From the NCBI GenBank assembly GCA_003250455.1, contig QKGK01000282.1:1-7417 (forward strand): a stretch of 7,417 nt of DNA, read 5' to 3'. Every line of letters begins with the position of its first letter. Position 1 is the stretch's first letter. Origin of the DNA: Chloroflexota bacterium. GTDB lineage: Bacteria; Chloroflexota; Anaerolineae; Anaerolineales; UBA11579. Of the stretch, positions 1-4,300 are shown in pieces. Under the pieces are notes generated by a model. The model worked only from the letters and a program-made list of their open reading frames with translations, was not told the DNA's origin and made no database searches. A program made the position numbers and the translations under genes.

Positions 1-600
1 CGGCATTTCCACCTTAACTCCCGGTGGGATATATACAAATGAACCACCCGACCAAACAGCACTGTTCAGAGCGGCAAACTTATTGTCTTCAATCGGAATG
101 ATCGTGCCGAAATATTCACGGAACAGCTCGGGGTGGTCACGCAGACCATTCTCAATGCTCTTAAAGATCACCCCTTGCTCTTCCAGATGTTCCTGGATGC
201 TGTGATAGACCATCTCAGATTCATATTGAGCGCCTACTCCAGCAAGGAACTTCTGCTCTGCCTCGGGGATACCCAGTTTATTGAAAGTCGCTTTGATCGT
301 ATCCGGGACATCATCCCAGCTTTTTCCTTCCATTTCGGAAGGTTTCGTATAAAAGTAAATCTCGTCCAGGTCTAACCCGGAAAGATCCGGGCCCCATGTA
401 GGCATAGGACGTTCTTCGAAATGCTTCAGCGCTTTCAGGCGGAATTCCAACATCCATTCGGGTTCGCCTTTCTTCGCCGAAATCTGGCGAACGACTTCTT
501 CGTTCAGGCCTTTTTGCGTTCTAAAAACGTGGGTTTCCGGATCTTTGAAATCCCAACGGTAATCATCAATTCCTTCTAACAGTTCAACATCGGAAGACAT
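1..600 (-). CDS. sufB: SufB, Fe-S cluster scaffold subunit (partial, N-terminal 200 residues)
   Basis: This is the N-terminal part of SufB, the scaffold subunit of the cytosolic SUF complex (SufBCD) on which Fe-S clusters are built with ATPase SufC. The reverse-strand frame is open from the ATG at 600-598 to the window edge, giving exactly 200 codons. Recognisable SufB stretches are the start region ending in DDYRWDFKDPE, the PEWMLEFRLKAL segment, the PTWGPDLSGLDLDEI segment, and near the edge the hallmark NSAVWSGGSFVYIPPGVKVE. The family is usually about 470 residues, so more than half, including the core beta-helix, lies outside. The start is fixed by GGAGG (minus strand, 606-610) five bases upstream. 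It lies 36 bp after sufC and is probably co-transcribed with it. SufD and SufS are not visible and may follow. Seen: the motifs and the open frame. Inferred: that the gene is intact beyond the edge. Confidence 0.96.
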   Translation of the reverse strand, partial: MSSDVELLEGIDDYRWDFKDPETHVFRTQKGLNEEVVRQISAKKGEPEWMLEFRLKALKHFEERPMPTWGPDLSGLDLDEIYFYTKPSEMEGKSWDDVPDTIKATFNKLGIPEAEQKFLAGVGAQYESEMVYHSIQEHLEEQGVIFKSIENGLRDHPELFREYFGTIIPIEDNKFAALNSAVWSGGSFVYIPPGVKVEMP

Positions 601-636
601 TGCAACCTCCAATCATTAACATACCAATAATTAACA

Positions 637-1410
637 CTAAGCTGTCACTTTTCCGTATTTTTCCCGGACCCAATCGTAACCTTCTGCTTCAAGTTGCAAG
701 GCCATCTCCGGCCCGCCAGATTCTACGATCCGTCCCTCGAACATAATGTGTACAAAGTCAGGTTTAATATATTCCAGAATGCGCTGATAGTGGGTAATTA
801 CAACCACACCCAATTCCGGTCCGCGCAGGGCATTGACGCCCTCAGAGACCGTGCGCAGTGCATCAATGTCCAAACCAGAATCTGTCTCGTCCAAAATGGC
901 AAATTTAGGCTCTAACGTAGCCATCTGCAAAATTTCTGCACGCTTCTTTTCTCCACCGGAGAAACCGTCATTCAGATACCGTCCGGCAAAGGCGTGGTCC
1001 ATTTTCAGCAGATCCATTTTTTCCTTCAGCAAGCGGCGGAATTCCGGGATCGGCACGCCCTTGTCTTCAGGGTTATCCGCTTTTCTGCGGGCATTCAGGG
1101 CCGTACGTAAAAAGTTTGCCAGGGTCACGCCGGGGATCGCCACCGGGTATTGGAAAGCCAGGAACAGCCCCATCTGGGAGCGTTCGTCTGCGCCAAGTTC
1201 CAGCAGGTCCTCGCCCATCATCGTGACTTCCCCATCAGTCACCTCATAAGCAGGATGGCCTGCTAAAGAATAAGCCAATGTGGATTTACCGCTGCCGTTC
1301 GGACCCATAATAGCATGCACTTCACCCTGACGGACGGTCAGGTCTAACCCTTTAAGGATTTCTGTCTCTGCTACAGTCGCATGCAGATTCTTGATTACCA
1401 ATTCAGACAT
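637..1410 (-). CDS. sufC: SufC, Fe-S cluster assembly ATPase
   Basis: SufC is the ABC-type ATPase of the SufBCD complex; ATP binding drives the conformational change in SufB/SufD needed for cluster assembly. It is cytosolic and has no membrane segments. The 257-residue length is normal. Visible motifs are Walker A GPNGSGKS at 36-43, Q-loop Gln87 in AFQYP, the signature SGGEKKR at 151-157, Walker B AILDE at 171-175, a D-loop at SGLD (178-181) and the H-loop His207. The sequence LDETDSGLD is the SufC form of the Walker B/D-loop region and separates it from transporter ATPases. The start ATG at 1410-1408 has AAGGAG (1421-1426) ten bases upstream. It is the first gene of a sufC-sufB transcript whose promoter is proposed at 1496-1524. 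Its order, sufC before sufB, differs from the B-C-D order of cyanobacteria. Confidence 0.97.
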   Translation of the reverse strand: MSELVIKNLHATVAETEILKGLDLTVRQGEVHAIMGPNGSGKSTLAYSLAGHPAYEVTDGEVTMMGEDLLELGADERSQMGLFLAFQYPVAIPGVTLANFLRTALNARRKADNPEDKGVPIPEFRRLLKEKMDLLKMDHAFAGRYLNDGFSGGEKKRAEILQMATLEPKFAILDETDSGLDIDALRTVSEGVNALRGPELGVVVITHYQRILEYIKPDFVHIMFEGRIVESGGPEMALQLEAEGYDWVREKYGKVTA

Positions 1411-1495
1411 AAGTGGATGTCTCCTTATCGAAAAATTATGCTCTAGTGAATTACCGAGCTGGTTAACATCATAAAGTAGTTTACAAACCGAGTGA

Positions 1496-1524
1496 ATTAT
1501 AGCGCACGAAGGCTATTACGTCAA
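1496..1524 (-). promoter_or_regulatory. Predicted sigma-70 promoter of sufCB
   Basis: On the minus strand, TTGACG (1524-1519) and TATAAT (1501-1496) are separated by exactly 17 bp. This is a one-mismatch -35 and a perfect -10, with no TGn extension. Transcription would start near 1489 and leave a leader of about 80 nt before sufC. The -35 box overlaps the left arm of the inverted repeat at 1520-1553, so a protein bound there should affect this promoter. The boxes are read directly; activity is inferred. Confidence 0.8.
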
Positions 1525-1553
1525 TATTTAATATAAAATTCTTAAATATTGAC
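1520..1553. promoter_or_regulatory. Palindromic operator shared by sufCB and the sufR-like operon
   Basis: A perfect 12-bp inverted repeat, GTCAATATTTAA (1520-1531) and TTAAATATTGAC (1542-1553), is separated by 10 bp. Arm centres are 22 bp apart, about two helical turns, so both arms lie on nearly the same DNA face, as expected for a dimeric winged-helix protein. The outer ends coincide with both divergent -35 boxes. The interior 1525-1548 is A/T except at 1541 and could also act as an UP element for both promoters. The likely ligand is the neighbouring SufR-like regulator. It does not show the CAAC/GTTG arrangement described for cyanobacterial SufR sites, so the assignment is positional. Confidence 0.75.
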
Positions 1554-1577
1554 AGGTTTTTCCCCTGGTGGTATACT
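1549..1577 (+). promoter_or_regulatory. Predicted sigma-70 promoter of the sufR-like/DUF59 operon
   Basis: TTGACA (1549-1554) and TATACT (1572-1577) are separated by exactly 17 bp. The bases TGG just before TATACT form an extended -10 element. This is a near-ideal housekeeping promoter with a start expected near 1584, giving a leader of about 50-60 nt. Its -35 box lies on the right arm of the palindrome, so autoregulation by the downstream regulator is the natural reading. Confidence 0.82.
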
Positions 1578-1632
1578 GCCCGAGAAATTATTATGAAAAA
1601 TATCAAAAATATGCACCTTTTGCCTGGGTGAA

Positions 1633-2295
1633 ATGAATTCCATGACCAATAAAACAAGAGATAAAGTTCTAGAAATCCTGCTAAAAAAACAGCGCTGCAC
1701 GATCAACGAGATTGCCGAAGAAATCGGGATCAACCACATTTCCGTACGCCATCACATCTCCAAACTGGAAGTGGATGGCCGGGTCTCCTCCGAGGAAGAG
1801 AATATCGGTGTTGGCCGTCCCCGGAAAGTGTACTTCCTCACTTCACAGGGTATGGAAGATTTCCCTCAGCGGTATCTTACTTTTTCCATCCGGTTGGTGG
1901 AACAGCTAAAAGACACGCTTCCGCCTAACACTGTTAAAAAATTATTCAAAGAGATAGCCACCGATATGGTCAACGACCATACCGCCCAGATCGATCTCTC
2001 GGAACTCGATCTCCAGGAGCGCCTCACGCTGATCAAACAGCTGCTGCAAAACGAGGGGTTCGCTATTGAAGTGCTTAATAATGAAGGTGGGTTCCAGATC
2101 CGGGAAGTCAGCTGCCCATACAAACATGTTGGGGAAGAACATCCCGAAATTTGCATCGTGGATGAAGCCATCATTGAACAGGTGCTCGCCATCGCCATCG
2201 AAAAAACACATTGTGTCCTCTCTGGGGACCCATACTGCGCGTATTCTGCACCAGCTGAAAAAGAAAAAGTCTCAAACGTAATCATATCGGAGTAA
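1633..2295 (+). CDS. SufR-like winged-helix Fe-S-sensing transcriptional regulator
   Basis: This is probably the regulator of the suf genes, resembling SufR/COG2345. Known SufR proteins bind a 4Fe-4S cluster as dimers and repress suf genes when cluster supply is adequate. The 220-residue protein has an N-terminal winged helix: HTH around INEIAEEIGINHISVRHHISKLE (24-46, two helices) and a wing around GVGRPRKVYFL (59-69). A helical middle follows. The C-terminal part has Cys161 (in CPYKHV), Cys174, Cys194 and Cys202 (in GDPYC), with Cys161-X12-Cys174 and 27 residues between Cys174 and Cys202. This arrangement matches SufR-type cluster ligands; the ligand assignment is inferred. Two starts are possible, ATG 1633 and in-frame ATG 1642. 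The only weak Shine-Dalgarno-like stretch, GGGTG at 1626-1630, is better spaced for 1642. It is divergent from sufCB and 3 bp upstream of the DUF59 gene. The symbol is left blank because orthology to sufR cannot be proven here. Confidence 0.88.
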   Translation: MNSMTNKTRDKVLEILLKKQRCTINEIAEEIGINHISVRHHISKLEVDGRVSSEEENIGVGRPRKVYFLTSQGMEDFPQRYLTFSIRLVEQLKDTLPPNTVKKLFKEIATDMVNDHTAQIDLSELDLQERLTLIKQLLQNEGFAIEVLNNEGGFQIREVSCPYKHVGEEHPEICIVDEAIIEQVLAIAIEKTHCVLSGDPYCAYSAPAEKEKVSNVIISE

Positions 2296-2298
2296 ACC

Positions 2299-2658
2299 AT
2301 GCCAAAAATTTCTGAAGACCCCACCAAACAAGCCATCTGGACCATTGAAAGCACCCACCCGGAACTGGCCGAAGAAGCCGAAACCGCATTGCGCGATGTG
2401 ATTGATCCCGAGATCGGGCTGAATGTTATCGAACTTGGATTGATCCGTGAGGTGGAGTACAACGCCGCAGAAGGGAAAGCAAACGTCAGAATGATCATGA
2501 CCACCCCTTTCTGCCCTTATGCCCCTGCCTTGCTGGACATGGCACGCACAAAAGTGGAAGAGACCCTGACCGTACCGACCACCATCGAGATGGGCATGGA
2601 CTTATGGGATATGTCCTTCATGGAAGAGGGCACCGGCGCTGAATGGGGTTTGTTCTAA
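2299..2658 (+). CDS. MIP18/DUF59-family Fe-S assembly factor (SufT-like)
   Basis: This is a small cytosolic protein of the MIP18 (DUF59) family. Bacterial members such as SufT help mature Fe-S proteins, and related domains occur in ApbC/Mrp-type carriers and in PaaD. The 119 residues contain the family core: ALRDVIDPEIGLNVIELGLI at about 30-49, a central beta region, and TTPFCPYAP at 68-76 with Cys72 at the conserved reactive position. The C-terminal DLWDMSFMEE fits the usual tryptophan-containing end. About 25 residues precede the core, slightly more than the shortest members have. GGAG at 2289-2292 sits six bases before the ATG and overlaps the end of the regulator gene, so the two are translationally linked. 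Its place beside sufCB and a SufR-like regulator favours a role in cluster maturation over the phenylacetate role of PaaD. The substrate proteins are unknown. Confidence 0.9.
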   Translation: MPKISEDPTKQAIWTIESTHPELAEEAETALRDVIDPEIGLNVIELGLIREVEYNAAEGKANVRMIMTTPFCPYAPALLDMARTKVEETLTVPTTIEMGMDLWDMSFMEEGTGAEWGLF

Positions 2659-2677
2659 CCCCCAATAGATTGCATTA

Positions 2678-2707
2678 AAACCAGCCTCCTGAACAGGAGG
2701 CTGGTTT
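2678..2707. terminator. Bidirectional Rho-independent terminator between convergent operons
   Basis: AAACCAGCCTCCT (2678-2690) and AGGAGGCTGGTTT (2695-2707) form a perfect 13-bp stem closed by the tetraloop GAAC. Reading rightwards, the stem ends in TTTATTT. Reading leftwards, it ends in TTTT. It lies 19 bp after the DUF59 stop and 35 bp after the SCP2 stop, so one hairpin can serve both converging operons. A weaker 6-bp stem, GGGGTT (2645-2650) with AACCCC (2657-2662), overlaps the DUF59 stop and probably adds little. Confidence 0.9.
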
Positions 2708-2742
2708 ATTTAACCAAACAGATTCAAATTTACGGTCAGTTG

Positions 2743-3069
2743 CTAGCTCAGTTTGAAGATCTCCGAGAATTTCATCGCCAGGTTCAGGTTCCCTTGCAGT
2801 TTCACCTTCCCTTGCATAAAGGCGCTCATCGGCTGCACCCGGCCCGTAACGATATCTTTGTAATCCTGGGAATCAGCGGAAAGCGTCATGGTAGGAGCTT
2901 CATGCAAACCTTTTTCCACTTTTACGGCACGGTCTTTGATCAATACATACCAATCGGAGGCTTCCTCTCCGGTAAGCACAAACTGGATCACCGCGTCCAT
3001 ATCCCCGGCTTTTTCGGGGAGAAACGCGCCAGGTAATTTGTCAAATAATTCTTCGATTGTAATTGCCAT
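2743..3069 (-). CDS. SCP2 sterol-binding-domain protein
   Basis: This is a stand-alone SCP2 (sterol carrier protein 2) domain of 108 residues, the usual size for a single domain. SCP2 domains form an alpha/beta fold with a hydrophobic tunnel that binds sterols, fatty acids or acyl-CoA. Supporting features are the N-terminal helix around IEELFDKLPGAF, the central strand pattern ending in WYVLIKDRAVKVEKG, the APTMTLSADSQDYKDIVTG segment, and the C-terminal helices with AFMQGKVKLQGN and AMKFSEIF, all typical of the family. There is no signal peptide. AGGAG (3076-3080) sits six bases before the ATG and the gap to the thiolase stop is 14 bp, so it is the last gene of the beta-oxidation operon. In this context it probably binds acyl-CoA or helps deliver it to the enzymes; the real ligand cannot be told from sequence. 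No catalytic residues are expected. Confidence 0.9.
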   Translation of the reverse strand: MAITIEELFDKLPGAFLPEKAGDMDAVIQFVLTGEEASDWYVLIKDRAVKVEKGLHEAPTMTLSADSQDYKDIVTGRVQPMSAFMQGKVKLQGNLNLAMKFSEIFKLS

Positions 3070-3083
3070 TATCAGCTCCTAAA

Positions 3084-4289
3084 TTATTGTAAATTCTCAA
3101 AGATGCCTGCAGCACCCATACCGCCGCCAATGCACATTGTCACCATACCATATTTTGAGCCTCTGCGGCCCATTTCGTAAAGCAACTGGGTGGTCAATTT
3201 GGCGCCGGTGCATCCCAGTGGGTGACCGAGTGCAATTGCGCCGCCATTTACATTCACTTTTTCCAGGTCCATGCCAAGCTCACGGGTGACCGCCACTGAT
3301 TGGGAAGCAAAGGCCTCATTCAATTCGATCAGGTCGATTTCTTCCAGGATCATCCCGGCCTGTTTCAGCGCTTTTGGCACTGCTGCCACCGGCCCCATGC
3401 CCATGATCTCAGGGCGGACGCCGCCAACCCCATACGAGATCAGCCGTGCCAACGGTTTCAGCCCCAGTTCCCGGGCCTTCGCCAGCGACATCACCACCAC
3501 CATCGCCGCGCCATCGCTGGTCTGGGATGAATTCCCCGCCGTCACCGATCCGCCGTCCTTGAACACCGGGCGCAGTTTCCCCAATGCTTCTTTGGTCGTA
3601 TCAGGGCGCACACCTTCATCAGTTTTATGCACAAACTGGGCCACATTGGGCTTGCCGTTCTCGCCCGGAGTGACCAGCTCAACGTCAAAGGGCACTATTT
3701 CGGGGGCAAACAGGTCTTTTTCCAGCGCAGCTGCCGCCCGCATGTGGCTCTGATAGGCAAAAGCATCCTGGTCTTCCCGGCTGACGAAAAATTCTTCGGC
3801 CACGTTCTCTGCCGTCAGCCCCATGTTAATGTACACTTCGGGATATTCTACCGCCATTGTCGGATTCGGGGTCAGTTTAAACCCGGTCATCGGCACCATG
3901 GACATCGATTCGATCCCCCCGGCCAGTACGATCTCGGCCATCCCAGACATGATACTCTGCGCCCCATGGACAATGGTCTGCAAGCCCGAGGAGCAGAAGC
4001 GGTTGACTGTCTCGGCAGGCACTTCCACTGGCAGCCCGGCATTAAGTGCCACAATCCGGCCCAGGTTCAGCCCTTGCGGCCCTTCCGGCATAGCACAGCC
4101 GACAATCACATCATCAATATCTGCTGGAGAGATTTGCGGCACTTCCTTCAATAGCGCTCTGATCACCGCTGCGCCATAATCTTCTGGGCGGGATGCGGCC
4201 AATGCGCCTTTTTTTGCACGGCCAACAGCAGTTCGTTTGGCAGCCACAATCACCGGATCAAATCTTGGATCACGTTCTCGTTTTTCCAT
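3084..4289 (-). CDS. fadA: 3-ketoacyl-CoA thiolase (acetyl-CoA acyltransferase, FadA type)
   Basis: This enzyme catalyses the last beta-oxidation step, cleaving 3-ketoacyl-CoA with CoA to acetyl-CoA and an acyl-CoA shortened by two carbons. The 401 residues match the degradative thiolase length. Catalytic features are the nucleophile Cys99 in NRFCSSGLQ, the NEAF motif at 324-327, His356 in ALGHPLG, and the acid/base Cys386 in CIGGGMGAA. An upstream ATG at 4370 would add 27 residues that run into the dehydrogenase gene. The ATG at 4289-4287 is preferred because AGGAG at 4296-4300 precedes it by six bases and the protein then starts just before the family motif DPVIVAAKRTAVGR. It lies 11 bp after the dehydrogenase/hydratase stop, and SCP2 follows. 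A biosynthetic acetoacetyl-CoA thiolase has the same fold, but the operon context favours beta-oxidation. Confidence 0.95.
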   Translation of the reverse strand: MEKRERDPRFDPVIVAAKRTAVGRAKKGALAASRPEDYGAAVIRALLKEVPQISPADIDDVIVGCAMPEGPQGLNLGRIVALNAGLPVEVPAETVNRFCSSGLQTIVHGAQSIMSGMAEIVLAGGIESMSMVPMTGFKLTPNPTMAVEYPEVYINMGLTAENVAEEFFVSREDQDAFAYQSHMRAAAALEKDLFAPEIVPFDVELVTPGENGKPNVAQFVHKTDEGVRPDTTKEALGKLRPVFKDGGSVTAGNSSQTSDGAAMVVVMSLAKARELGLKPLARLISYGVGGVRPEIMGMGPVAAVPKALKQAGMILEEIDLIELNEAFASQSVAVTRELGMDLEKVNVNGGAIALGHPLGCTGAKLTTQLLYEMGRRGSKYGMVTMCIGGGMGAAGIFENLQ

Positions 4290-4295
4290 TATATT

Positions 4296-4300
4296 CTCCT
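4296..4300 (-). promoter_or_regulatory. Ribosome binding site that fixes the thiolase start
   Basis: AGGAG on the minus strand lies six bases before ATG 4289 and directly follows the stop codon of the upstream dehydrogenase/hydratase gene. It decides against the longer reading from 4370, which has no reason to extend into the neighbouring gene. Confidence 0.85.

Noticed and set aside
133..375. An 80-codon plus-strand frame
   Set aside because: It lies wholly inside the sufB frame on the opposite strand, which carries clear SufB motifs.
833..1249. A 138-codon plus-strand frame
   Set aside because: It is antisense to sufC, has a Ser/Arg-rich translation and lacks any motif.
1411..1490. Riboswitch or attenuator in the sufC leader
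   Set aside because: I saw no long stem, no terminator-like hairpin with a U-run and no known aptamer pattern in this about 80-nt leader.
1866..2504. A 212-codon minus-strand frame opposite the regulator and DUF59 gene
   Set aside because: The translation is Ser-rich and low in information, runs across two real genes, and resembles no family I recognise.
3271..4179. Several plus-strand frames of 76-175 codons within the thiolase gene
   Set aside because: They overlap one another and the thiolase, have no recognisable motifs, and follow from its codon usage.
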